Shown here in pieces: positions 34,255 to 45,080 of a stretch of 64,000 bases of DNA. The position numbers and the translations under genes are program-made. Below the pieces are notes generated by a model. The model saw nothing but the letters and a program-made list of their open reading frames with translations, searched no databases and was not told the origin of the DNA. The first letter of the stretch is position 1; each line of letters begins with the position of its first letter. Source of the stretch: Arion vulgaris (lineage: Eukaryota; Mollusca; Gastropoda; Stylommatophora; Arionidae); the NCBI GenBank assembly GCA_020796225.1, contig CM036753.1, positions 70,299,865 through 70,363,864 of the forward strand. The letters are read 5' to 3'.

Positions 34255-34722
34255 TGCCAGACAAGTCAGAGAATGAGGGTGGAGGTCGCCTTCAGACTCT
34301 GATCTCTAAATATCGAAGTCACAGTGAAAATGAAACAGCTGATCTGCAACTATCCATGAAACCACTATCTGGAAATGTCTCTTCAAACTTGGTCTCAAAA
34401 AGTAGGTTCAGCAATGCTGTACCAACAACAAACGTCAAAAATAATAGCAGAAGTTTACCTACCGAAGCTGTATCAGAACAACAAGAAAGAAGTAGTATGA
34501 CTGCTAATCAATTTTCAAAACCAACAAAAGTTCTACCTTCATCTAACACAACAATGCATACCTCTCATCTGCCTCCTACAAAAAAATCATCATTCATGAG
34601 CACATTGTCCCGTGAAGATGATAGAAGAGAAACTGCTCCAGTACAAAGTGGAACAAAACTGCCTTCATCTGTTCGAAGAACTTTACCATCTGTAATTTCT
34701 GGCAAAACTATTTCATCTGCAG
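34255..34722 (+). CDS. Gene 1, exon 16 (Ser/Thr-rich disordered region)
   Basis: After TTTCTGAGTGCAG, TG completes Leu. About 155 codons then start PDKSENEGGGRLQTLISKYR and end TLPSVISGKTISSA plus G before the strong donor GTGAGA. It is rich in Ser, Thr, Asn, Pro and Lys/Arg with hardly any hydrophobic runs. It is therefore probably unstructured, and probably phosphorylated (inference). It is the largest exon of the gene. It leaves one base, which matches neither 3' candidate directly, so at least one more exon is missing or the 3' acceptor is elsewhere. Confidence 0.85.
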
Positions 34723-34940
34723 GTGAGATCCTATTTAGTATTGTTCTGTGATTTATACTGATAATGTAAGTGGTGCAGTCACAAAATGACAAATGTTTAT
34801 ATTTGAAGTAGGTGTTTGTCCACAATGTGATTTTGTCTGTATCTGTAGTGTTTGTTCCTTTCTTAACGATATATTCATGATTTAAATGTGGATATTATGC
34901 AATGTAAGAAGTAGCATCTATCTATATCATTTTCATCCTA

Positions 34941-35195
34941 AAAGAAAATAGCAACCTGCTGCCTTACAGGTCAGCTGGGTACAGCCAAAGGCTGATGGAG
35001 AGCGAACCCAGTAAACGCTGGCTAAAATCGAACACATCGCCGAAGGATAAGCACCAGATTGCTACAAATGGTGCTAAAGATGTGACGAAACACACCCATG
35101 CATCAGGCTGCATGAATCAGATTTCCACATGAATAAGAATTTATGGGAAAATCTGGTACACCAGTCTAAGTGGGGATCGCGAGAGAGATATTATT
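34941..35195 (+). repeat. SINE-G copy
   Basis: AGCAACCTGCTGCCTTACAG, GCGAACCCAGTAAACGCTGG, GCCGAAGGATAAGCACCAG, TCAGATTTCCACATGAATAA and a GGGGATCGCGAGAGAG tail. Reverse copy at 55277-55545, 3' fragment at 1-96. Confidence 0.85.
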
Positions 35196-35671
35196 TTCAT
35201 GTCCCGTGTGACACATAAGGTTTCCACTAAATATTCCAATTTTTCTGCTGTTCTGTTGCCTTTCTATTGTTTTCCATGTCAGTCTACAATCTTTCCACTC
35301 TTTGTCCAGCGTTCTTCTCCATGATTTCTATTGATGTCCGGACCTTCTTACCACATTTGTTGTCTATTAGAGAGCTTTCCTAGCGAATGTCTCTATTGGC
35401 ATACATGCTCAATCCCCTCCATCTTTATCTTTTAATAATGGTCTCTAATGATGCACAGTTTGTTTGTTTGAAAAGATCTTCATATGCTATCATATTTGTC
35501 CACAATATTTGCAGGATGATATGTAATATAATTACATTAGAACAAATGTACCACGATAATCTGGTATGTACTATATTGAATGTTGCTGCCAGCTTTCATA
35601 ATGTTTTTCTCCAAAACTTTGAGTCTTTCTTGTGTCCAAAATACTACAAGTTTCTCATTTTTATTTGTTTA

Positions 35672-35912
35672 AAGGGTTTTTAAGCCGAAGAATTGATTTC
35701 ATTGCACCGGGTTTGACCCCATATGGCTCGGTAACTCTCCGCATAAATAGCACGCCACCTGCCGAGAGTATTGCACAAAGCAAGAACTCCGTAGCTCTGG
35801 CAACAGTCCTAGGGGTCTCTGGAAAAAAACTGCACTCGCAAACAGAACAGCACGGCCCGGATTCGAACCCACAATCTTCGACTCACAAGGCTCGTAACAA
35901 CTTAGTCACATT
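35672..35912 (-). repeat. SINE-E copy
   Basis: Reverse complement of 23836-24064. It includes the B box as GGATTCGAACC and the body TTGCACAAAGCAAGAACTCC. Confidence 0.85.
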
Positions 35913-35919
35913 TATTTGT

Positions 35920-36460
35920 AACATCAACCAGTTTTCTTTAGAGTTCTTTCTGGATAGATCTATTTGTTTTCTTCTCTGCCTGTGATATAAGGAAGATTCT
36001 TCTGTCACACCTATATTGAATAGAACATATGTTTTGCCACTGCCTTGTTAAATGTCTGTGCTTCACATCCATACGTTGCCACTGGAAATATTCATGCTCT
36101 TAGTACTTTGATCTTTGTTTGCTTATCAGTTCCGTTAGATACTATTTTTAGCTATTTAATTGTTTGTGGCCATGTTTATCTTTCTTTTAATTTCCTTTAT
36201 ACCATTTCCATCTCTTCTTAGCAGTGAACCGAGAAATTAATATGTTTTCACTTTTCTACTTACCATTAATAAAAATATCTTTTGTTATTTTGCTTGTTTT
36301 ATCCATTGTCATTATTTTTGCCACATTGAGATATAGATTTTGGTTTTTTTTTGTCTTGCACTTCCATTATTAATTTGTCAATCCCTTTCTGAGATTCCAT
36401 AAATGATTTGATATGCATTGCTTTCATTCACCCCACATTATTTACATGACCTTCTGAATT
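35920..36460 (-). mobile_element. LINE reverse-transcriptase remnant
   Basis: Minus-strand pieces read RKLKER then KIVSNGTDKQTKIKVLRA and FPVATYGCEA. This region follows the RT fold in non-LTR elements. Frame-broken. Confidence 0.65.
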
Positions 36461-36479
36461 AGGAGAAGCTCTATGTGTA

Positions 36480-36990
36480 AGATCATACTACCAATGTCTG
36501 TTTATTCAAACTCCACCTCAGACAACGTCATGAACAGTGAACAGTGCCCCTTCTACCACCTCCACTTTCACCTTTATCATTTCTAATAACCTGCAGTTCA
36601 GAAACATGTCTGTGGATTTCTTTGATGATCACATTCACTACTCTTGTCGTTTTCTTAACTAGATCCCTATCATAATTTGTAATCCTGTGCACTAAACAAA
36701 TCTCACGGAGGAAATGCATGTTAACTGGAAAAATATATATCGGGTCGTCCAGTGTAATGAAGTTGGGATTAATCATTTCCGTTTAATTTAAAAAAAATAT
36801 AACTCATGACTAAAACAAAAATTCATCAAAGTTATCTAAGGACTGTATCAAGTATTCTAGAATTGTACAGCTAAAATAAGACTTAAGGTCAAGATCTAAA
36901 GTACATTAAAACATTAAGCAGAATTAAATAAGAATAAATACGTAAATATGAGTCCACAGTTTTATTACGGAGTGGTTACCAAGGACGCCG
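36480..36990. other. Nothing recognised
   Basis: An open frame of 82 codons on the minus strand (36528-36776) has no identifiable domain or splice support. Confidence 0.4.
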
Positions 36991-37061
36991 CCGATTATAC
37001 TATTAATCTATTGTATGCTATCGATATTAGTAGTGAAGACTGCAGTAAAACTATGTAGCAA

Positions 37062-37172
37062 TGGGGAAACGTGTAAAAACAAAGTACTGTAGTTTTACAA
37101 AGTACAAAAACATTATACAGTGACGTTTCGACCGAAAGGCCTTTTTCAAGCAAAGGATATAAAAGATGCGAA
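37062..37172 (+). mobile_element. Penelope-like terminal repeat, left part (interrupted)
   Basis: AAGTACTGTAGTTTTACAAA, GACGTTTCGACCG and AGGCCTTTTTCAAGC lead to AAAGGATATAAAAGATGCGA, where LINE-Z was inserted. The continuation is at 38199. Confidence 0.7.
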
Positions 37173-38198
37173 TATAGCCGTCCATCGCAAGCGATGATGA
37201 CAACAATCTCATACGTGTGCTGTTGCACCTCTCTGGTGTGTGCGGAGGTGACTGTAGAGTCCAATCCTAGAACATAATCCCCGACCACAGGTGGGGCATA
37301 CATAATCAAGGTTAGACATGTATGTGTTGTGTGCTCTGTCTTTTCGCGCTGCTCGTTTTCTCTGTGACTCAACAATACGGTGATTCTCAGCTATTCGGGT
37401 TCCTCTTTTTTTGTTACAGCGCCACATTTGGCGATCTTGCTCAAGGATTCCCGCACGTATTGTCTATATCGAAGCATTTCAGAGACACTTTAAGAGTGTC
37501 TTTAAAGCGTTTTTCTGTCCACCAGCTAAACGTCTGCCCCCTTCAAGCTCGCCATACATCAACTGTTTTGGGATGCGTTTATCAGGCATCCGAGCAACGT
37601 GACCGACCCATCTCACTTGGGCCTTCTGCAACAGGGTGTTGACGCTTGGGATCTTTGCTCTTGTGAGGACTTCGCTGTCTGGAATTTTGTCCTGCCAGTT
37701 TATTTTTAGTATTCTGCGTAGACAGCTTGTGTGGAAATGGTTTAATTTTCATGCGTGTCTGCTATATACTGTCCATGTCTCGCTTGCGTACAGCAGCGTG
37801 GCTAGCACTATGGCCTGGTAAACTTTCAGCTTTGTGACTATGCTTATCCCCTTCCGTTCCCACACAGTGACACGTAACCTTCCGAAAAAGCACTGGCTTT
37901 GGATATCCTATTGTTGACCTCAGAATCTATATTTGCCGATCTGGATAGGAGGCTGCCAAGATAAGCAAAGTTGTCCGTTGACTGGAGACGCTGGTGTTTA
38001 ATGTTGATGACTGGATCGTAATACTGTTCTCTAGGGGCGGGCTGGAACATGATTTCTGTTTTTTTGGTGTTAATGGTAAGGCCAAACCTATCACATGCCA
38101 TTGAGAACTTGTCCATGTAAGTCTGCATTTCTTCCGCAGAGTTGGTAGCGAGGGCGCAGTCATCAGCAAACAACAGGTTTGAGATAGTTGATTCTTTT
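37173..38198 (-). mobile_element. LINE-Z, 5'-truncated insertion with C-terminal zinc finger
   Basis: The minus strand starts within the reverse transcriptase at LLFADDCALATNS (the catalytic ADD-type box), then AYLGSLLSRSANIDSEVNNR. After frame slips it shows RWVGHVARMPDKRIPKQLMY and a terminal C2H2 finger, CPTCGRGLCSRIGLYSHLRT with H next. It is flanked by a 21-bp target duplication with one mismatch (37152-37172 and 38199-38219). Not coding for a working protein. Confidence 0.85.
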
Positions 38199-38275
38199 AA
38201 AGGATACAAAAGATGCGAAGCACGTTCTATACAGCAGACATGATATATATAGTCAGAGAATAAATCCCTAACGGC
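38199..38275 (+). mobile_element. Penelope-like terminal repeat, right part
   Basis: AAAGGATACAAAAGATGCGA repeats the left border of the LINE-Z insertion. The element then continues CACGTTCTATACAGCAGACA. Confidence 0.65.
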
Positions 38276-38317
38276 CCTAAAGTGAAAATATGAACATAAG
38301 TACCATCTATGTATACG

Positions 38318-38532
38318 GTGTTATGCCCGTATTTGTTTGACCTTCGGCAGAAGATGTGTGTTGTGGTCAACATTACACCGACCGCCGTTACTTCACAGTG
38401 TTTTCCTGGTACCCAATTGAGGATGGGTCGACCTGAGAACCGTTAGGATTGGAAAAAATATTCCATGTCCACTGTGGAATCGAGCCCGGACCACGCTCCT
38501 AAGAAGCGAGCTTACTAACAACTGCGCTAATG
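38318..38532 (-). repeat. SINE-C copy
   Basis: Reverse of 41107-41330: TGACCTTCGGCAGAAGATGT, GGTACCCAATTGAGGATGGG, AATCGAGCCCGGACCACGCT and AAGAAGCGAGCTTACTAACA. Confidence 0.8.
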
Positions 38533-38559
38533 TGGATTTCTCCCATTAGTTTAGCATTG

Positions 38560-38935
38560 CTTATTTTTGAAATTCATGTCGTAAATACTGAAGTCCAGGT
38601 TGTTTGAGTTTCATAGCTTTGACAAAGATCTTCATTGTCCGATTTTAATATGCATCGGTGGTAAGAAGACTTTCTGCTGATCTACTAATGGCTTTTTCTG
38701 CACATTTTTTCTTTCACCGAGATTTAAAGTTGAGCGCACATGCTATTGTTTTATAACAATGTTTCTCCCTCGCTCTGCTGTTTCCATTAACACAGGAAGC
38801 AACAATAATTGTTGTATTAAATTTGTAATCCAAGAAAAATTGCTAGTAATTTCAGGTCATCGCAGATGTTTCATGTGAATTCATCGAAATTTCAATACGT
38901 TTTATTTATTTTCCGAACGTCATTTGAATTTTACG
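38560..38935. other. Nothing recognised
   Basis: A+T-rich sequence without a coding or repeat signal that I can support. Confidence 0.4.
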
Positions 38936-38936
38936 T

Positions 38937-39119
38937 CATTTGAATAAGAACACGTAGCATATTCGATTACTATGAACGTTTCTTTCACAGTAATCGAATG
39001 TGCTAATGTGATCGACGGATATAAGTGCCAATTATGAAGAAAAACAGCTTCCAGATTGATATCTGATGAACCGATAAAATGATTCAATTAATCTGCTACG
39101 TGTTCTTATTCAAATGACG
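38937..39119. mobile_element. MITE-like element with long terminal inverted repeats
   Basis: CGTCATTTGAATAAGAACAC plus GTAGCA on the left is repeated inverted on the right as TGCTAC plus GTGTTCTTATTCAAATGACG. A second inverted pair (ATTCGATTAC / GTAATCGAAT) lies inside the left half. The superfamily and target duplication are unclear. Confidence 0.65.
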
Positions 39120-39146
39120 GAGGCAACCAGTTTATTTCACTGCAAT

Positions 39147-39405
39147 AGGTCGCCTGGGTGGTTACCGGGGCCCAAATTTGAGGTGTAAAGAATAGAACCA
39201 CTGTTACCTGTCACGCATGTCGTAAGAGGCGACTAAGGAGGTTTGGCTGAAATCGGATGCCATGTCCTAAACATGTAGAAATTTATGCGTTTAGGGGCCT
39301 ACCAAACCAATGTGCAACGTATACACGTTCTTGGCAAAGATCAAACATATCACAAAGAGTGATTAAAATTGGTCGCAAAGAACGAACGCAAAGAAGAAGA
39401 AGAAG
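39147..39405 (+). repeat. SINE-B copy
   Basis: GGGTGGTTACCGGGGCCCAA, AATAGAACCACTGTTACCTG, CGTAAGAGGCGACTAAGGAG, GGGGCCTACCAAACCAATGT, AAGAGTGATTAAAATTGGTC and a (GAA)n tail. Its middle is related to SINE-A. Confidence 0.9.
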
Positions 39406-39782
39406 ACTGCAATAGGTCACGTCACCACATTCAGAGGAAAAGAAAGGGAACTCGCTCTCACGGCATCTGAAATATATATAACTGTAATTCCTTTGCTAAA
39501 GTGATCTCATCCATGGGGACTTGATGCTAAATGTTGGACGTGAACCTTTTGTAAGATGTATATCTTTTTACATGTTAGTAATTTACATGCCGTCAACGCA
39601 AAAGGTGGATCTCAGGGATAACAGATGCTACGAAAAACATTATTTATGAAGCACACACAAAAGCCCGTTCAATAACTCTCTTCTTATCCTAATGTTGTGA
39701 GACAAAAACAGGATTAGAGAAAAGAAGAGTACCTACATGCACAACTATAAATAAGATATACATATATTTATAATATTCATAC

Positions 39783-39996
39783 GCCCGCCTGCCCAGCGTG
39801 TTTGTAACGCGTTGGACTGCGGGTGACTAGCCCTCTGTATGTGCGGGTTCAATTCCGTGGGCTGGCAGAAAAAGCCACAGGTTCCCAGATTCACGATGTT
39901 CGTGACACCGAACCGAAGGGTTACGATGTCCATGGCACAGAGCCGAAGAGCTGAAAGCTTAAGTGCTTCTGGATCGTAAACAAAAAAAAAAAAAAT
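39783..39996 (+). repeat. SINE-D copy (tRNA-derived) with A tail
   Basis: GCCCAGCGTGTTTGTAACGC and CGGGTTCAATTCC form tRNA-like A and B boxes. The body has TTCGTGACACCGAACCGAAG and AAGTGCTTCTGGATCG, then a poly-A tail. Confidence 0.9.
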
Positions 39997-40014
39997 ATTC
40001 ATACACAGCTAACG

Positions 40015-40615
40015 TTATATTTTATGCAAGAAAACTAAACCACTTCCACACAAGTTGTCTACGCAGACAACTAAAAATAAATTGGCATGGCAAAATTCCA
40101 GATACCGAACTCCTCAAAAGAGCAAAGCTCCCAAGCGTCAACACTTTGTTACAGAGGGTCAACGTGAGATGGGTCGGTCACGTTGCTTGGATGCCTGATA
40201 AATGCATCCCCAAACAGTTGATGTATGGCGAGCTTGAAGAGGCCAGACGTTCAGTTGGTGGATGGAAAAACCGCTTTAAATACACTCTTAAAGTAACTCT
40301 GAAATGCTTTGATATGGACACAACGGGCTGGGAATCCCTGTCGCAAGATCGCCAATTGTGGCGTTGTAAAAACACAAGAGGTGCTCGCATAGCTGAGAAT
40401 CGTCGTGTCGTTGAGGCACAGAGAAAACGAGTCGTGCGATAAAACAGAACACACAACACCCACATATCTAACCTTGATTATGTATGCCCCACTTGTGGTA
40501 GGAAATTGAGTTCGAGGATTGGACTCTACAGACACCTCCGCGTACTCAAGGAAGGTGCAGTAGCACACGTCTGAGGATGTTGTCATCTTCGCTTGCGACT
40601 GACGGCTATTATTTT
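40015..40615 (+). mobile_element. LINE-Z 3' end, almost intact frame
   Basis: The open frame reads LNHFHTSCLRRQLKINWHGK, then VRWVGHVAWMPDKCIPKQLM and AQRKRVVR, one TAA, and on in the same frame to SNLDYVCPTCGRKLSSRIGL. The last His of the finger is lost. The 3' end GACTGACGGCTAT matches that of the 37173-38198 copy. Confidence 0.85.
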
Positions 40616-40666
40616 AGTAACCTACATACTTGACAAATCGCGCATGTTGGTACATTTATAAAAGTT

Positions 40667-40902
40667 AATTGCATATCCTTTACAGGACTTTGCGAACCAA
40701 CCCCAGCTTTTTAACGCTGTTTGTGATTTTTCTAGGCATTATTACGTTCAGTAGCTTGCCATTGCTTTCTGAACGGGTGGCGCCATCGTCCTTTGTAAAA
40801 ATCCACGTGAAACAATTTGCAACAAAACTGTCCGCAGCGTGATTCGAACTCAGAACGTCAGGGTAATAGACAGAGTCACTTATCCCTAAGCCACAGACGG
40901 TA
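40667..40902 (-). repeat. SINE-F copy
   Basis: ATTGCATATCCTTTACAGGA, GCATTATTACGTTCAGTAGC, GTGAAACAATTTGCAAC and the reversed B box GATTCGAACTC. Confidence 0.88.
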
Positions 40903-41106
40903 CATTTATACTCAACAAAAATCGCTACTTTGCCATTTGACTAAGATTAAAGTGTAGTATCCACCTAATCGTGGTCAAGGAAAGTTGGGGGTCCCTTCAG
41001 TAAACACTAAATTGTAAAATAAAACCCCTTAATAAACCATCCCCGATCGCTTTCATTTGTAAGATTGATGACGTTCGGAGTTTTAAACGTGTTCACGTTC
41101 ACTGTG

Positions 41107-41374
41107 AGAGCCGCTGTAGCGTAGTTGTTAGTGAACTCGCTTCGCAAGGCTGGTGGTCTGGGTTCAGCTCCCGCAATGCGCGTGGAATTTTCCCGACCAC
41201 GACGGCTCTCAGGTCGACCCAGCCTCAACTGTGTACCAGACATTCTCTGGGAAAGTAAAGGCGGCCGGCGTGATGCTGACCACATCACCAACTGTGTGCC
41301 GACGGTCAATGAAAAATACAGGCCTAACACTGTATTGACCTATATACCACGAGGTATGAAAGGGTTCCTTTACT
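41107..41374 (+). repeat. SINE-C copy (tRNA-derived)
   Basis: The head TAGCGTAGTTGTTAGTGAAC with GGGTTCAGCTCCC is tRNA-like. The body has CTCTCAGGTCGACCCAGCC and CCACGAGGTATGAAAGGGTT. Confidence 0.9.
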
Positions 41375-41719
41375 TTTTGCTTTCTACAAGCAACTTTTAT
41401 TCGATAGAATTACGACGCTCTGGGTTTATAGGTTTAACCGTACTGGGTCCACTTGTTGTGGCACTTCCGAGTAGGTCCCCATTAAAAAATAAATAATCTA
41501 GCGTGCTCTTGTTGGAACTTGTCTTCCATGACAGCAGCTCTAAACGCCCCCACCTTTTCTGTCTTGTGTGAGATGTCAGGCGTATGTAGCAGGCATAATG
41601 AACTAGTCTATATCATCTTGGACCCATCTTCTCCTTGGTCTTTCTCTCCTCTATATGCCCGATTTCATGCTTTCTAGGGCGATCCTCTACAGAGAAACAT
41701 TTCATTCCGTATGCCCAAA

Positions 41720-41973
41720 GCTGCCCGTGTGGTGCCGGGGCCCGCAAGAAAACAAAGAATAGTACCACTGCGATCTACAAGGCATGTCATAAGAGGCGAC
41801 TGGTGTTGGGGTCTAGAGAAGCTACCCTAGTAAATAAAAAGCGTTGCAGACATCGGATGTGCTGGCCTACTTGTAGGCGTATAACTGGCACTACGTACAA
41901 TGCTCTTAGACTCAGATCACATACAAATCACACAGAGTGGTTAACAATATGGACCGTTCGAAGAAGAAGAAGA
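41720..41973 (+). repeat. SINE-A copy
   Basis: CGTGTGGTGCCGGGGCCCGC, ACTGCGATCTACAAGGCATG, TAAATAAAAAGCGTTGCAGA and GTTCGAAGAAGAAGAAG. Confidence 0.9.
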
Positions 41974-42248
41974 AGTATGTCCAAATCAATTCATGTTTTC
42001 TCTGTTATTAAACACACTATCAACAATTTCTCTTCAATTTCAATCTATTGCAAAATGTCATTTGTTCTTTATTTTGTCTATGTTATTCTGAGTACAATAT
42101 TTTTAGCACTTGCAAACACATTTTTGCATTGTTTTACCAATAATACATGCCTCACTGACATACGTTGCTACGTGCTTTTAAAAATGTAGGTTAGGTTTTT
42201 CACATCAGTTTCCTTCCATTGGTTTTTTTTTTTTTTTTTTTATTTCAG

Positions 42249-42339
42249 TAGAAATGAAATGGGCCATATTAACAATTTGCACGAAGAATTAATAGCTCAA
42301 ACTAATAATCGATATGTAGAATTTAATGATACAATTTAA
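42249..42339 (+). CDS. Gene 1, candidate 3' terminal exon
   Basis: After a 19-base T run and ATTTCAG, one base is followed by RNEMGHINNLHEELIAQTNN, then RYVEFNDTI and a TAA stop. The peptide looks like a coiled-coil end. It needs a preceding exon that leaves two bases, whereas exon 16 leaves one, so an exon is missing in between or this belongs to an alternative transcript. Confidence 0.45.
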
Positions 42340-42419
42340 GTTATTACATAAACGTAGCAAGATATGTAATGATGATTAAAACGATTGTTTCGTATCATAA
42401 ATCAATTTTTGCATTTCAG

Positions 42420-42563
42420 GTACCTGAATATTTTCAAGACTGCATATCGCATGTAGCATTGATTTCAGTAACGTTTCAGATGTCTGGTGCGGTGCTTAAG
42501 ACAAAGAACACACTGTTTGATTTGAGCAGTGAAGGAACGAAAGCTGAAGTGTCCGAGTTTTGA
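42420..42563 (+). CDS. Gene 1, alternative candidate 3' exon
   Basis: After TTTTTGCATTTCAG the open frame reads VPEYFQDCISHVALISVTFQ and ends DLSSEGTKAEVSEF with TGA. Spliced directly from exon 16 it would stop at once. From an inner AG (42440) it would be in phase. The peptide is less coil-like than that of the neighbouring candidate. Confidence 0.3.
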   Translation, partial: VPEYFQDCISHVALISVTFQMSGAVLKTKNTLFDLSSEGTKAEVSEF

Positions 42564-42727
42564 ATAACCTTATTTTTTGTTACAATTTAGAATATCCAGA
42601 TTTTAATATTTAAAAAAACCCACATTCTTTGTTATATATGTTTTATATTGACTCAGAGAATGAATAGTTGAAATCATTTTATGCCTATAACAATTATAAT
42701 TTTACTAGCAAAATTGATATTTTCTAT

Positions 42728-42733
42728 AATAAA
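42728..42733 (+). promoter_or_regulatory. Polyadenylation signal AATAAA
   Basis: AATAAA lies 165-390 bases after the two candidate stop codons of gene 1. It is the most likely 3' end signal for that gene. Confidence 0.45.
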
Positions 42734-42807
42734 ACATAGTAACGTTTTAAATTGTTATGTTATTTTTGATAAGATGTGTTACTGTTATAATATACATATA
42801 TATCTAT

Positions 42808-42833
42808 ACACACACACACACACACACACACAC
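42808..42833. repeat. (CA)n microsatellite
   Basis: About 13 CA repeats, followed at 42860 by a short GATT run. Confidence 0.9.
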
Positions 42834-43167
42834 AACTGGACACATACCGTTGGAGATTTGATTGATTGATTGATTGATAGGACCATCATCATTGCACTTC
42901 GGTCAGTAACCATGTGTGCTTTAATCTCTTTCTTACACAGGAAGATCTCAGCTGCAGTGCACGAACTCAGCACAGGTGAGGGTCCCCGATGTAATTTTGA
43001 TGATAGTGAAGATATTTAATAATCTGAAGTAATAAAGACCAGGAGTAGTATGGATTTCCGAACTTAACAAAAAGTTCTGGAGACTAACACTGTCATCTGT
43101 CTTTCTGTCTGCAAGTTTGTGTCTGTCTGTGTCTGTCTGTCTGTCTATCTTTCCATCTGCCTGTATA

Positions 43168-43470
43168 TAATAATAATAATTCCTCTCGTACCGTTATACG
43201 TTACATAGGGCCTGCAAGTAATTTCTCCATACCGCTCTATCCTGGGCAACTCACCTAATCTCCTCCATGGAACTGAGACCGATATTTCCTGCCTCTCTCA
43301 GCAAAGTTCGTTTCAGAGTCTCTTTAGGTCGACCTCTCTTTCTTGAACCCTTTACATCCCACTTCAATGCCTGCTTTGATATTTGTTGATCATTTCTCCT
43401 CAAGGTGTGCCCAACATATCTCCATCTTCTCTTTCTTATAACAGTTGTCACTAGTGGTTGACCAGACATA
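43168..43470 (-). mobile_element. LINE-R 3' end
   Basis: The minus-strand open frame begins MSGQPLVTTVIRKRRWRYVG, then HTLRRNDQQISKQALKWD, RKRGRPKETLKRTLLREAGN and IGLSSMEEIR. A GTACGAGAGGAATT(ATT)n tail follows. It is the best-kept LINE-R end in the window. Confidence 0.85.
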
Positions 43471-43686
43471 TCTGCCTGTATACATGTATATATGTATGTA
43501 TATCTGTTCGTCCCTTCATCCAGCTATCTATCTCACTGCATTCGTGCCTATCTGCTTGTTTATATAACTGCACGTGTTCAATGAATGATTACATCTCCAA
43601 AATATTTTTGACCTAAGGCTCCTAAAATATCCTGATTCATCGAAGCACTGGAAAAAAAATTAGAAGGAAATTAGGAATTAGTTAAA

Positions 43687-43925
43687 GTTAATTGCATATC
43701 CTTTACAGGATTTTGTGAATTAACCCCAGCTTTTTAACACTGTTTGTGATTTTTCTAGGCATTATTACGTTCAGTAGTTTGTCATTGCTTTCTGAACGGG
43801 TGGTGTTATCGTCCTTTTGTAAAAATCCACGTGAAACAATTTGCAACCAAATTGTCCGCAGCGTGATTCGAACTCAGAACGTCGGGGTTAATTGATCAAG
43901 TCACTATCCACTATGTCACAGACAC
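43687..43925 (-). repeat. SINE-F copy
   Basis: Nearly the same sequence as 40667-40902 with scattered changes. Confidence 0.88.
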
Positions 43926-44379
43926 CACCTCACTCAATTACTCAATTACTAAATCATATTTTAAATAATGCTTGTAGTGCAATATCTTATATCTACACAA
44001 TTTGAATGCTAAAACTTATACAAAAACAATGCTGCCAACCGCTCTTTTTTTTTCTTCTACTTCTCTCTTGTTCGCTCTTGTATACCTTTCTGTAAATCAT
44101 ACTTTGTGATTTTGGGATTTGAACCAATAAGTACGTTCTTCTGCCGTTTTTCAGCGAAGTTGCTATATGTTTGTTTGTGAAAAGAAGTAACTGGGTTTGA
44201 ATACACACAAAGAAAAGACAAAGTATATGAGAAGAAATAAAAAACAAAAATAGCAACTAGATTATACTTAAAGAAACAGAGCTAGAGGATGTAGATATAT
44301 ATATATATGTGTGTAAAGAATCAAGTACCAGTTAAATAAGAACATAGAAAAAAGCAATGGCGCTAGATATGGGATACAT

Positions 44380-44590
44380 TGCCCGTCTGCCCAGAGTGTT
44401 CGTAGCTCGTTGGACTACGGGTGACTATCCCTGTGTGTGTGCGGGTTCAATTCCGCGGGATGGCAGAAAAACCACAGATTCCCCAGATTTACGGTGTTCG
44501 TGACACCGAACCGAAGGGTTACGATGTCCATGGCACCGAGCCGAAGAGCTGAAAAGCTCAAGTGCTTCTGGATCAATAAAATAAAAAATT
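44380..44590 (+). repeat. SINE-D copy
   Basis: GCCCAGAGTGTTCGTAGCTC, GCGGGTTCAATTCCGCGG, GTTCGTGACACCGAACCGAA and an A-rich tail. Confidence 0.9.
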
Positions 44591-44904
44591 AAAAAAGATA
44601 TGGGATACCATAAAAGATAGTGTAGCATAGTGGGCCCACTTCTAGAACCCACATGAAAAGATACTAAAAACACGAATAAGAGAGTTAGTACTATGGATAT
44701 TGGAATGACTGAGAAGATATGGACAGACCTGTTACGGATATCGTAGGATAGAAATGGAAGCGAATGTTTATTGAGGACATGTTCTACAGAAAAAGCTGAA
44801 AGGTTTAGTATTTTTTATTTGCAAGAATGGACACTTCCACTGTTCCACTTTTGCGAACATATTCCTCCCCTTTGTGCTTTGATGTATATTTAGAATAGTT
44901 TTTC

Positions 44905-45080
44905 TAAATCATCATCAAATAGCTTGTGCTGAGCAGAATTTTGCCACCCCAACAGTTTCCCGGAATTTCTCTCTCTCATAGGCCAGATGTTCTGCCTCTG
45001 CAGCTGTCATGTTCAAACCATCAGATACATTCTGAATCCATCTTCTACGTGGTCCTCCTCTTCTTCTATTTTCTAAATAG
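44905..45080 (-). mobile_element. LINE-W-like 3' end remnant
   Basis: The minus strand reads NRRRGGPRRRWIQNVSDGLN, then MTAAEAEHLAYEREKFRETV, the terminal segment of a reverse-transcriptase polyprotein. Confidence 0.7.

Noticed and set aside
37209..37427. Host zinc-finger gene
   Set aside because: The single C2H2 finger is the C terminus of LINE-Z. The same tail appears in the 40015-40615 copy.
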